From the NCBI RefSeq assembly GCF_026151205.1, contig NC_087078.1:3737675-3801674 (forward strand): a stretch of 64,000 bases of DNA, written 5' to 3'. The DNA is from Bolinopsis microptera (taxonomy: Eukaryota; Ctenophora; Tentaculata; Lobata; Bolinopsidae). Both the position numbers and the translations under genes were made by a program. The notes under the pieces were generated by a model. The model saw nothing but the letters and a program-made list of their open reading frames with translations, had not been told where the DNA came from and made no database searches. Shown here one piece after another: positions 17,939 through 29,290 of the stretch; position 1 is the stretch's first letter; the number at the start of each line of letters is the position of its first letter.

Positions 17939-20189
17939 CGCCTTTAATAATAAAGATTTTTCATTCGAATTTGAAAAATTTGGACCTCGCTGATAGGTGA
18001 CCTGGTGACTCTAGCGCTGCATGGAATGGCACTATTGTACTTGTAGCACTTTCTTAGTCATGATAATAACGTTCGACTTATCTCGTGCGGAAGATTTAGT
18101 CAACTATGTGAGGGGGGGGGGGGGGGGGGGGGGTTATGTGGTAAAAATTACTTGGTCAGTGAATCTTCGAGGAACTCATGCTCAACATTTCATTGAGCTT
18201 AAAAATTATGGTATAATGGCAGAGGCTGCAGTACCACAACCGTCGAAGATGTTAGCCAATAATCACTGAGCCCCCCCCCCCCCCCCTCTCTCTCTCTCGG
18301 AGCGTTTGCTAAGTTACCCCCCCCCCCTCTCGGAGCGTTTGCTAAGTGACCCCCTCTTTCATACCAACAACAATACAGTGTGTAGTACATACACGCCTCA
18401 CACAAAATAGTTTCGCTGTAGCTCTTGGTTCAGCTAATTAGTGCTGTTAACCTCACGTAATTGGAATTATTCTCGTCAAATGTTTTGACTGAGCTTATAT
18501 TTCCTTTAGGTTCATGTTGAATACAGCGTTACTGTATTGTTACCTGTAATGATACCAGTTACCTGTTGAGTTGAGTCATTTAACACGTTTTGTTTACTGT
18601 CGCATTCTTGAGAGCATGACCATTGTACACTAAATCAATTTGAGATGCCTGACATTGTTTAGCGGCTAATTGTTGATTGTAATGTAGCTGCTCCTCGCAA
18701 GCACCGAACATACTGGCAAATTGTACAATTTCTAATCCTACACAAGAACATATGTTTTGTTAAACGTCGATGATAAATATATTTTTTCCCGATCCATGAC
18801 TCAAAGTGCCGAAGGCACAAAAGAGTCAAGGACAAGGGTTAGCGAACGAGGTTTTTTTTGTATATGGTAGCTTTGCGACCGTACCTGCGAGCGACCGTAC
18901 CTGCCTGCACACACTGTAATCGCCCACGTGACTACCTGCGCAAAGTTATTTTGCGGAATAATCCGAATTAGCTAATTGTTGGCGCGCGGCGCTGAACTGA
19001 CCAAGTACATTGTTAATTTCACCATGTACATATCCCACTAGGCACTAATTGATAGCATACTATTATTATTTTGAGTTACTTATACTATTTTGCACACATC
19101 CGTGTCGGGTGTCAGGTTGCATAAACAATAAGCATATGGTTTTTTAAAATATACACGATTTTCAAATTCAATATGGAATTAGATTAACTTGGTGGCGCTC
19201 GGCCTGTCACTTCGCCATATCTGCATACTTATAAACAGTAAAAACTGGGGTCCCCAGGTTGTATAGAAAATGATAAAATACGCCATCACGGATCGGGAAA
19301 TTGAGCGGCCATGCACAAAAAAAGCGGCCGCATTTCTTGTTTATTTTATATATTTTCAGTAAAATTTAATGAAGTGTTACTGAACGTTTTGTCATCAGGG
19401 AGCTAGAAAGAAATGAGCTTATCATTATAATAAGTGATTTATAAGTGGTTGATACACTGTACTCCACACCGTCCGTATCAGTGGTATAGGTGGAGTATAC
19501 GTGGTAACAATAAGCTGTAAAGCTGACTCAGACTGAAGTAATGTATCCTGGCAATTATCACGTATTCTAGTTCCTAGGCAACCCGTATCTTATATCAACC
19601 CGCTAATATTTCTCTTTGTGTTACTTTCATTTCGCTGTACTCAGTATTGTTTGTGTTAGCTTACCTCTATCTCGCTGTGTCAACAGCTTGTATACTAGTA
19701 TTTAGGGTGTTAACTTTAACTGAACCTTAGTGTTCAAATAGTATAGAAGCTTGTAATTGGTGCGGTCATTTGATCACATATTTACGTTCATAATTGAAAT
19801 ATTTGTTTGATCATATTAGGTCGATTGGTTCGTGCTTCTTAACATGCAACAAATATTATACTCCATTTGTCCATCTTATTGTGTTCTTGCTTCGTTTCAT
19901 TCACCACAATACCATAACACACTACAGTACATTGGCAAAGCTTTACAAGTAGAGAGAGGGTAGGTAGCTTCTAAAAAGCTAACTAACATACTAGAGTTTA
20001 ATTAATTAATTAATTAACATACTATATTAGTCAAACTAAAGAATTACAGTGAAGACATGACAAACCTGAAGTTGACAAAGTTTTCAATGCACATCTTGTT
20101 TCAATACATAACACTAGTTTTGTTATACTGAGACTGCTGACATTTTATACAAAACACGTCTCCGAACTGTTACAGTATTGTATTGAGCA
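17939..20189. other. Gene-free stretch with long poly-G and poly-C runs
   Basis: 22 G at 18112-18133, 16 C at 18271-18286 and about 10 C near 18318, the last two next to repeated CTCTCGGAGCGTTTGCTAAGT words. The remainder is unremarkable AT-rich sequence. I looked for the missing sulfotransferase exons here and did not find them. Confidence 0.5.
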
Positions 20190-20205
20190 GACCGAGTACA
20201 AGGCG

Positions 20206-20310
20206 GCCAGTACAGCGGCCAGTACAGCGGCCAGTACAGCGGCCAGTACAGCGGCCAGTACAGCGGCCAGTACAGCGGCCAGTACAGCGGCCAGTACAGC
20301 GGCCAGTACT
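20206..20310. repeat. 12-bp tandem repeat CCAGTACAGCGG
   Basis: About nine perfect copies. Open in several frames on both strands because the unit length is a multiple of three (VQRP or PLYW repeats); no splice sites or family support a gene. Confidence 0.95.
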
Positions 20311-20466
20311 CCTCCCTCACAACGCTCAGAGTATGCTTCTGAAATACAGTCACGTTGTTTACATGCTCACAATTATATAATCAGTTTAATTGTAAATACT
20401 TTCACTGCACTTTTTACTGATTTTATCAATGTTGGAGTAGTTCGCTGTTTATTAGTCTCATGATTG

Positions 20467-20664
20467 AAATACTGATGGTTGGATAATATCCGGTTGAAAG
20501 AGACAAGGACAAATGAAACAGGAAGTTAGGAATGTAGGCAAATTTTCGGCGTCAACGCCATCTTCAGGCTCAAATCATTTGTTATATAGTAGTGTTGAAG
20601 GTATTAAAACTGTTTCATTTGTCCTTGTCTCTTTCAACCGGATATTATCCAACTATCAGTATTT
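20467..20664. mobile_element. 198-bp hairpin MITE with 55-bp arms
   Basis: Arms 20467-20521 and 20610-20664 are inverted copies with one mismatch, starting AAATACTGAT. The spacer contains TTCGGCGTCAACGCCATCTTC. No certain target-site duplication. Confidence 0.9.
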
Positions 20665-20906
20665 TTACTGATTTGTTTTCTGTTTTGATTATTGTCGTGA
20701 TACTCTTCACTTTATGGCTGTTTGCCAATCCCCAGGGCTGCATGAGGGGTTTTTGAATATAGCCAGGGCTGTACTGGACTGTTCGTTAACAATTATTAAT
20801 ACGAAGGACTTTAGTTTTTAAACAAAAGCAATGTTGAAGAAATAAACACGATACAAATTGTGTTATCGTTTATAAAGTTATAAGTTATTCAGAAACCGAG
20901 TAAGGA

Positions 20907-20974
20907 GGTGCGGCTACTGATGAGAAGCCTCATTAAAGTTTATTTGGGTTAGAAACGATATCTGGGTCGACACC
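20907..20974 (+). ncRNA. Candidate degenerate hammerhead ribozyme
   Basis: In order: GGTG (20907-20910), CTGATGA (20917-20923), a weak stem AAGCC/GGGTT, GAAA (20952-20955), GTC (20966-20968) and CACC (20971-20974) able to pair with the first GGTG. This is the element order of a type I hammerhead with cleavage after GTC. Weak points: six unpaired bases before CTGATGA, an A instead of C closing stem II before GAAA, and a long stem II loop. An additional GTGCGG/CTCGCAC pairing is possible. Hammerheads of this kind occur in Penelope-like and SINE-like retroelements. Confidence 0.35.
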
Positions 20975-21093
20975 CTCGCACAAGATTATTTTCAATTTTC
21001 TTGTTGTGTTCCACAACAGTTCCACAACTGTTATCGTTTATAAAGTTATAAAGTTATTAATCCCGCTATAATATTATCGTGCATTACTATTAG

Positions 21094-23598
21094 ATATGGA
21101 CACGTTCATTTGAGTTTGAGGATATTGGTAAATATAAGTGACCCTATTAAAAGGCACAGTGTAGTTGACTTTGTCACACTATGAAATTACACAAACCCTT
21201 GATGGTTAGGATAATCGTCTCATCCTCTAGGCTAACTTTGTCACTTAACGATATCTTAATCAGCTGATAAGATATCGCTTAAATACGGCCGGCACGGAAA
21301 TGGTTACATTGTCACACTATAAACATGTGACGGAGTAAATATGGACCCCTTACTGCCGTTTTTGACCAAATTTTTGAGTGTCCAGTTGATTGGATGGGTA
21401 CATATGACCATTACCTACATATTTGACGAGTTTTTTCGTTAGATGGTGCACTCAGGTTTACTCTGTCACACATTTAAGAAAACATGTGAAGAATGTTTAG
21501 GGCACCCTGATAAGCAATGCTGAGTAGTGTAGGTTTATTTGATGGCCTGGAAGTGCTAGGAATTGTTATTATATCATATAGTCGTAAGGAATTAAAACAC
21601 AGAAGGCACAAACAAGTTTACTTTGTCACATAATCTTGATGATATCTGAACATGTGTGAAATTGAACAAATAATGATATACCAGCTTAAACCCCTTATAT
21701 TACGTACTATGGATCAAACAAAACTGCTAGTACCACGCACCAGTCACATAAATCATTATCGGGTGGTAATATGTTAATAGTGTCACAATTAAACTACCGC
21801 AACATGGTCAAAAATAGGGTAATTTCGTCACAAAAAATTATTATAACTCTGTTAGCTCCTTGCTGGCAAAATAACTAGTTCATTGATGATAAAGTTACAT
21901 AGTATTCTAATAGAGGTATAGCTCTTCAAAATAGGGGCAAGACATGTTTACTTTGTCACATCAGTTATTATACGAGTTAGGTAATCGTCATCAGATTAAC
22001 AGATCTTTTTCGTAGTTTGGATCGATTAATATAGGCAATAAAGCATCATATGCCAATTTTAACACACTATCTTGATATTGTTGGGGCAGGGAAAGTTAAT
22101 TTTGTCACATTTTCAGCGTTTTTGACAAATTAATCTAAAATTGTTAAACTTGAGCTCTGATGTTCTGGACAATATTCGACCAATCGTTTCTGAAAGAATG
22201 CTGAATTCTTATAGAGTTATAGATCTTCAAAATAGAGGCAAGACATGTTTACTTTGTCACATCAGTTATTATAAGAGTTAGGTAATCGTCATCAGATTAA
22301 CAGATCTTTTTCGTAGTTTGGATCGATTAATATAGGCAATAAAGCATCCTATGCCAATTTTAACACACTATCTTGATATTGTTGGGGCAGGGAAAGTTAA
22401 TTTTGTCACATTTTCAGCGTCTTTGACAAATTAATCTAAAATTGTTAAACTTGAGCTCTGATGTTCTAGACAATATTCTACCAATCATTTCTGAAAGAAT
22501 GCTGAATTCTAATAGAGTTATAGATCTTCAAAATTGGGGCAAGACATGTTTACTTTGTCACATCAGTTATTATTAGAGTTAGGTAATCGTCATCAGATTA
22601 ACAGATCTTTTTCGTAGTTTGGATTGATTTATATAGGTAATAAGGCAGCCTATGCTAATTTTTACACACTATCTTGAAATTTTTGGGGCAGGAAAAGTTA
22701 ATTTTGTCACATTTTTGGTGACTTTAACAAATTTAATCTAAAATTGTTAAACTTGAGCTCTGATGTTCTGGACAATATTCTACCGATTTTTTTCTGAAAG
22801 AATGTTGAATTCTAATAGAGTCATAGAATATATAGATCTTCAAAATAGGGGCAAGACATGTTTACTTTGTCACATCAGTCATTATAAGAGTTATTATAAG
22901 AGACTATTTCATTCTATAATCATTGTTTTTAACCTATTTACGATTTCGTATCATTTTTTGTGACAATGTAAACATCAACTGATCTTAACTTGCATCAACT
23001 ACATTGTCATCATGTAAAGTTTTCCCGCCTTTCAAACCAAAATCGGATATAAATAATTCGCCCAAAATTTAAAATTCCATATATTGTGACAGAATTAACC
23101 TCATTTCCCAATAACCAAGTGCCTGTATTAGCTAACTATTCGAAACAACATATGTTAGGGCTATGATTGGTAGATCAACCATCAAATAATGAGTTAAAAG
23201 GTTTTTGAGGACACCTCACAGTAGAATAGAGGTTTGGTATTCTGAGTGTGACAAAGTTACCCAAATATTGCCTTGTAACCGTTTGATCCGTGCCCTTTAA
23301 CCAATGTTGTATCATAATTGTTAGATTGACCTAATCTACTATATTTTAGGCCAAGTAATTATAATTAGACAACTGCAGTTAACTAAGTCACACAAAATGT
23401 GACATTTGAACCATTATAGTGCCTAACAACAATAGATTTTCTTTCTGAGCAGTGCATATGGGAGTATGGGTTACGTGGCTAATGTTCAGAACTTCTGAAC
23501 GTGCTAAGTTAATAGATGTCAAAATTAAGCCACTATCGTTGAAAACGCTATCATTTTTGTTTACCAATATCCTCAAACTCAAATGAACGTGTCCATAT
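21094..23598. mobile_element. 2.5-kb TIR element with arrayed TTTGTCACA motifs
   Basis: Ends are 39-bp perfect inverted repeats (21094-21132 and 23560-23598; ATATGGACACGTTCATTTGA...). No ORF of useful length lies inside. The left two thirds hold about 14 TTTGTCACA-like motifs in one orientation at 60-160-bp intervals; the right third holds the motif mostly inverted (TGTGACAAAGT). The middle is a 3.2-copy tandem array of about 302 bp. It appears to be non-autonomous; the spaced motifs may be binding sites for a transposase or host factor. It ends only 52 bases before the ATG of the ankyrin gene. Confidence 0.85.
21895..22870. repeat. About 302-bp tandem repeat inside the 2.5-kb element
   Basis: The block CAAGACATGTTTACTTTGTC recurs near 21940, 22240, 22540 and 22852, each followed by the same 300 bases with small changes. 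Each unit contains two TTTGTCACA motifs about 150 bp apart. Confidence 0.9.
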
Positions 23599-23649
23599 AC
23601 ACAGCTGACAATCTTTTGGTTTATCTAGAAAGGGAAGTGGCCGAATAAA

Positions 23650-26405
23650 ATGACAGGACGCCTCCGGGCGTTTATGGGATTAGATCAGAAAGCCTCGAGC
23701 TCCAAGCAGCATCAGTCACCTAGCAACCAGCACCAGTTACCTAGCAATCAGCACCAGTTACCTAGCAACCAGCACCAGTTACCTAGCAACCAGCATCAGT
23801 TACCTAGCAATCCCCTACAAATAGAGATCAGTTCAGATAAACCTGACACACTACAAGTGCCTTGTGCAGACTCAGCGGGCGAGTCGGGAGAGGAAAGTGT
23901 AACTCCAACTTCTAGATCTGAACTGGACTTTAACGTTCCAGCTGTGACGCCCACTACTGGTGAGTATATTTCAATATCTGGTTAGTTTTAAGTGTAGTTT
24001 TATTCGCAGCTTATTTGGAATGTGAGGTGATAATTTGATTCGAACATTTTGAAGTTAAGCGAACTCTTATATCAGAAAAGAAACAGCTACGGAGAAAAGT
24101 AACAGCAAAGAACCTGGATGCACCAGAGAATGGCACACTGAAGAAAAGAGGCAGCAAAAGCAGACTCAGTCCTAGAGTTCCTCGCAAGGTCAGTTGTTAC
24201 AAAATAATAATTAATACATAATTTCATAATTAATTATCATTAGGATACCCAGCCACAGTGTGTGAAGCCTAATGTATGCACGTGGCAGAGTTACCAAATA
24301 GCTGCTGGGCATAATTGGCTACAATTAAAAGATAATTAAGAGATTAAGAGAAATGTTTACAGCTGCCATGCAGAATTTACGTCATATCAATCCTTTTTAA
24401 AATATTGCTTTCTCTTTGGTAGTGTTTTGGTAATGTTTAGAAACTCTCTTGCTACTCCAAGTCCCCTAAGATATCTGGTATAAAGGTTCTGCTAATTATA
24501 TATAAAATATATTTTTGTTTGCTTTAATTGATACTAAATAAAATTGTTGTTTTCTTGAAATTGTTGTTTTCTTGATACCGCTCCTCCCCGGGGTGTTGTA
24601 GGAGTAGAAGTAGGATTGCACATTCTGCCTGGCAGGAGAATGGAGATAACCGTGCTCAATCCATCCGTTAAGTTGTGAACTTAGCTCATTGGTATAAGTT
24701 ATAACCTTCAATAACTGTACATTAATATAAATAACTTGCTTTGTTTGTTTTCAGTTATACCAGTCTAACGTTTTCCGGAATAAATACATTTTCAGTCAAT
24801 AAATTTTCAACAAGCCTTCGTTTATAAATAATGACCGTTATACTTATAATTTTGGTTAAATTTACAATTTGCTGACGCTCTCAAGTCTACTCGTTACAAC
24901 CCGAAGTACTGTTATTTGTTGATATTATGGCGAGGACCTGAACAAGTGGTCAGAATCAGATAATTAAATTTAAATGTCTGTCTCAGAAGGCTTATATCGG
25001 GCACCCTTAGATCAAATGACTAAATATGGAAGACTATCGAGAATCAAGGTACATTTTGTTCACAAGTCATCACTACTTATTAGCAGCGACAAGGGACATT
25101 TATAGCCTGTCATAGAAGAAACCTTTGCAATGAGCAGAAGTACAATAAATACTTTGTATCAACATTCAACAAGTCCATTATTGATTATAAGCCATCAACA
25201 AGTATGTTAATGTTTCTAAAATAGGTGTATATTTCCACAGTAAACGAGTTGTCTGTAACAAACGCTAATAGAGATATTATAATACTTCAGGAGGCAGAGG
25301 ACGCAGAAGAAACACTCAGTGAAAGTTCAGAAGACGACGACTTTGACGATGAAGTAGGTCTATTTCCGATCATGTGATCAAATAATGGAGATCATGCTTA
25401 TTGCTTATCTGAAAATTTATTTTCACGAGATGTGTTTACTAGTAGTGCCCAACAACACAAATAAAATAAGATTCACTATTTGATCGTTCATTTCAGCAAA
25501 TAATCAAGGCTGCAATCCAAGCGCAGGACTACGAAGCATTAGAAGACTTTCTGAGTGTGGACGATGCTATCGTGAACGAGTTCACCTCTGAAGTTCGTAT
25601 ACGTGGGGGGGGGGGGGGGGGGTATACGGTATAATAGGGGACTTTATATTAATACGACCAATATTAGAACAATAATATGCTAAATATTACCTAAATAATA
25701 TGCTAAATATTACCTATAGAGTACGAGGAGTCCTAACTCTCCTCGCGTCCTAAGATGACGTTTCTCTTGTCTCATATATTCAAGAATACCTGGTCACTAT
25801 CTTACGCGACAGTTACAGCAAGCCAGCCGCCCTGGTCACTATCCCTGGTCACTATCTAACCCACACCTGTTCAGGGAAGAAGGTATCTACACGAGTGTGT
25901 AGTGTATGATGACCAGGACGCTTGTGATATAGTCATGGAAGCTGGGGGACTGATCAACTCTAGAGACCTACAGGGCTGGACAGCGCTACACTACGCAGCT
26001 GCCTTCGATCTTACAGAGATGACTCAGTACCTCCTGGACAGAGGAGCTGATCCGAGGAAGAAGTCTAAGGAAGGTTTGTTTTTAAAATGAGAGTCTCCAC
26101 TCACTGTTTATTTGTTTTAAAAATAAGAAGACAGAAATCTATTGTGATTTCAAATGAAAGATTTAGTTAATTGGACGGTACCTGATTGGTAGCACTCTGA
26201 ACTATAAGGTCCCTCACCCCCGTCAGGAGAAACCCCGGAGGACGTGGCAGATGACCCGGATATTATCCAGAAGCTGCAGGTAGCCAGAGCTAGACGGGGG
26301 CTCCGCTCCATCTCCACTGTCAGTACTAGCGAAATAGAGGCTGCTCAGGAGGAGTTTAAGCGGAGGACCGCCGAGAGACGGAAAACCAGTGTTCAAGCCA
26401 GCTAG
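23650..26405 (+). CDS. Ankyrin-repeat protein, complete (319 aa), PP1-regulatory-subunit-like
   Basis: Six exons join in phase: 23650-23959, 24076-24188, 25291-25353, 25497-25592, 25875-26073, 26227-26405 (TAG). Residues 1-103 are a low-complexity head with a PSNQHQL repeat; then a basic segment (KKQLRRKVTAK), an acidic segment (SESSEDDDFDDE), and about three ankyrin repeats (IIKAAIQAQDYEALEDFL, LHECVVYDDQDACDIVMEAG, DLQGWTALHYAAAFDLTEMT ... RGADPRKK), closing with EGETPEDVADD and a charged helix (AAQEEFKRRTAERRK). The arrangement resembles small PP1-regulatory ankyrin proteins (PPP1R27/MYPT head), but the RVxF equivalent (RKVTA) lacks the aromatic residue, so function is inferred. The donor after 25592 (GTTCGT) is weak and an 18-G run follows 12 bases later. 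Confidence 0.9.
23714..23813 (+). repeat. 21-bp coding repeat (PSNQHQL)
   Basis: About five copies of a 21-bp unit (CCTAGCAACCAGCACCAGTTA) in exon 1 of the ankyrin gene, in frame. Confidence 0.95.
26089..26115. mobile_element. Solo end fragment of the 60.7-kb TIR element family
   Basis: GAGAGTCTCCACTCACTGTT in the last ankyrin intron matches the terminus of the element at 60694-61611. The rest of the element is absent. Confidence 0.45.
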
Positions 26406-26700
26406 CTTCGTGAATACAAGTTCAGGAGTTACCAGATAGCTTCGTAAATACAAGTTCAGCAGTCACCGAAATTCCCAGATTTGATGAGGAATACAAGACT
26501 GACGACTAGTACACTTTCCGTCTATTAAAGCTGTTAAGGGAATTTTCTTTGAGAGCAAAATAGACGATCATTCGCGATTTTTGGCTATTCAAAGTAAACC
26601 AGTTTTTAAAGTTTGTATGTAGTTTGGATTTTGTTTATCATTTCAGTTTCAGAGATACGTTTATCCGAGGTCAGTTTCGGACCGTTTGTTCTGCATTTAG
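26406..26700. other. 3' flank of the ankyrin gene
   Basis: Two direct copies of TAGCTTCGTRAATACAAGTT (26403 and 26438). ATTAAA at 26524 is a possible polyadenylation signal variant. Nothing else seen. Confidence 0.4.
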
Positions 26701-26704
26701 TGTG

Positions 26705-26996
26705 GTAAACTACCACAGTTAGAGAGATATTAGAGGTTACCACGACAGTTAGAGATATTAGAGGTTACCACGACAGTTAGAGATATTAGAGGTTACCACG
26801 ACAGTTAGAGATATTAGAGGTTACCACGACAGTTAGAGATATTAGAGGTTACCATGACAGTTAGAGATATTAGAGGTTACCACGACAGTTAGAGATATTA
26901 GAGGTTACCACGACAGTTAGAGATATTAGAGGTTACCACGACAGTTAGAGATATTAGAGGTTACCACGACAGTTAGAGATATTAGAGGTTACCAGG
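26705..26996. repeat. 28-bp minisatellite, left part
   Basis: About ten copies of GAGGTTACCACGACAGTTAG + AGATATTA, nearly identical. The array is interrupted at about 26996 by an inverted-repeat element and continues at 27538. Confidence 0.95.
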
Positions 26997-27000
26997 CCAG

Positions 27001-27536
27001 TTGGTAGATCACCGACCGGCTATTAGCCGGTTATAAGCCGGCTATTAGCCGTTTAGGTATCGAAAGTGGTTATAAGCCGGTTATAAGATATTAACTCAGT
27101 TCAGTACGATGAAGTTAAGTTAATATCTTATAGCCGGCTTATAGCCGGCTTATAACCACTTTCGATACCTAAACGGCTAATAGCCGGCTTATAACCGGCT
27201 AATAGCCGTTTTCGCTGAATTTCTTATAGCCGGCTCCTGACTATCGTTCAGTACGATGAAGTTGAGTTAATATCTTATAACCGGCTTATAACCACTTTCG
27301 ATACCTAAACGGCTAATAGCCGGCTTATAACCGGCTAATAGCCGTTTTCACTGAATTTCTTATAGCCGATACCTAAACGGCTAATAGCCGGCTTATAACC
27401 GGCTAATAGCCGTCGCTCAACAACAAATGTAAGCGGCTACTAACCGGCTATAAGCCGGCTTATAGCCGGCTATAAAAATTGTAGCCGGCTATAAGCCGGT
27501 TTATAGCCGGCTTATAGCCGGTCGGTGATCTACCAA
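27001..27536. mobile_element. Foldback element of CCGGCTTATA/CCGGCTAATAG repeats inside the minisatellite
   Basis: Ends TTGGTAGATCACCGACCGGC and GCCGGTCGGTGATCTACCAA are exact inverses. The interior consists almost entirely of direct and inverted copies of AGCCGGCTTATAACCGGCTA plus two longer repeated blocks (CACTTTCGATACCTAAACGG). GGTTACCA occurs on both sides of the insertion and could be an 8-bp target duplication, but that word is also part of the host minisatellite. Confidence 0.85.
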
Positions 27537-27537
27537 T

Positions 27538-27625
27538 TTCCCGGTTACCACGACAGTTAGAGATATTAGAGGTTACCACGACAGTTAGAGATATTAGAGG
27601 TTACCATGACAGTTAGAGAGATAGT
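27538..27625. repeat. 28-bp minisatellite, right part
   Basis: Three further copies of the unit at 26705-26996, including one with the CATGACAG variant also seen in the left part. Confidence 0.9.
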
Positions 27626-28265
27626 AAAGGTAGAGATAGCAGAGGAGCTATTAGTACGTCACTTTATATTAGCGCCTTGTTTGTCAGTATTGAAACTGTT
27701 ATTGTGGCCTATTTGAGCAGGTGGTGCGGTCCTATCTATAGGAGGGGCCTCTTTGACGTAGAACATGTGTTACAATAATATGCGGAACATGTGTTACATA
27801 GGCTCACTATTTTGTATATTACGTTGACAGAGTTTAGTGCTGTAAGATAGTTTGATACCACACTGGCGATACAATAACAGATAAAATTTAAAAGATTGTG
27901 AAGTTTAATTTGACATCAGTAAAGTAGCGTGAGAAAGAACTGTATGTGGAGTGTACTTTTAACAGTCTGTTTTATCCGATATACTTTTATAACACAACCG
28001 AAGTTTACTTTTGTATTTCTTGTTTTTGATATCCATACTTTTATCTATCAGTCAACTTAAAACGATGAGTTGTTACTGAGTTGTGAGGAAAGTGGAACAG
28101 AAAGTGAATACACAATTCATTGAAGGAACCGAATGAACTTCTAGACTAGACTGTTAAAAGTTCGTTTTTTGACAAAACATTTAAAACCTCTTTAATTTTA
28201 TTTCTGTTTTAGTTACGCATTTGATTTTTGGTATGCGTATAGAAAATCGATACGGCTTTTAAATG
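27626..28265. other. Gene-free stretch
   Basis: AT-rich; a 20-bp direct repeat GCGGAACATGTGTTACA at 27757 and 27781. No exon seen. Confidence 0.4.
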
Positions 28266-29290
28266 ATATGTTCGGCAACCTCCTAGCTTACTCACTAGAC
28301 TCAGTAGGAGTGATTGAACTGCGAGCGACAATTGAGGCTAACGAATTAGCCTCATCACTTTCAAAAAAGAACTTTCTCATGTTACGTCCATGATATCCAA
28401 GTTGCAAGTATAATCAATAGTGATTATACTTGATCGAGATCTAAGCTTTAAATATCCGTGGTGAAAATGAGGCTAACCACCTTTTGAGGGGGTGAAATGA
28501 GGCTAACAAGTAATAGTATACTTTTGTGTATATTTTCGAGTAGGTTCAGTATTGTGACTATCTAATGTGTCAACAATAAAGATTGATTCATCCTCTTCAA
28601 GCTCAAAATTTCAGAAATCGCCGAGTCTACTTGTAGGAGGCCAAAATAAGGCTAATAAAGAATTCGAGTTTTGACCCTCTCTTCGGGAATCGGGAGGCGA
28701 AATTGGGACTAACGTCTAACAGATATTGTTGATCTTCAGTCCCTAGATATTGTACTGTCACAACTCACAAGTTACTTGAAACTCCTTGGGATTATACTTA
28801 ATGTCTTAATCGATATCTAAGCTTCAAATATTCAAGGTGAACATTACGCTAACCATCTTTTGAGATGGTGAATTGAGGCTTTCAAACAATTTGAAGGGCT
28901 AGTCCGAAGAAGCAGTAGAACAAGTAATGAACAAAAACCTTAAACCTTGATAGTTAGCTTTATTTTATCCTCCATCAAAAAGACAGAAAGGGTAGGTGGA
29001 GTCTACCATCGACCTAAAGTATCCATATAATATATACCAGGTCAAAGGATAGTTTAAAGAACGTTATTGTTCAAACATAATTCAAAAATTAGAAATGATC
29101 TGTTAGCCTCATTTTTCCCTCAATAAGCGAAAAAATTTCCCTCTTCGCTCCGGATTCTGAAATAGTTCGATCTGATGAATCGATTAAACACGTTTAAACT
29201 TTTATTGCATGCTTGAAAGCTGTCATTAGAAAACAAAGTGTAAAATGACTCGTTAGCCTCAATTTGTCCTCAACTAAATGCTTCAAAAAT
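28266..29290. repeat. Stretch with spaced GAGGCTAAC motifs, orientation switching halfway
   Basis: GAGGCTAAC or close variants occur near 28332, 28468, 28499, 28652, 28852 and 28874, and the inverse GTTAGCCTCA near 28344, 29102 and 29254. The design recalls the TTTGTCACA element at 21094-23598, but I found no terminal inverted repeats, so the boundaries are unknown. Confidence 0.5.

Noticed and set aside
20123-20380. Overlapping VQRP- and PLYW-repeat open frames on both strands
   Set aside because: They only reflect a 12-bp satellite; no splice signals, family or codon bias support coding.
29173-29200. CTGATGA as a second hammerhead core
   Set aside because: No GAAA or pairing stems follow at a suitable distance.
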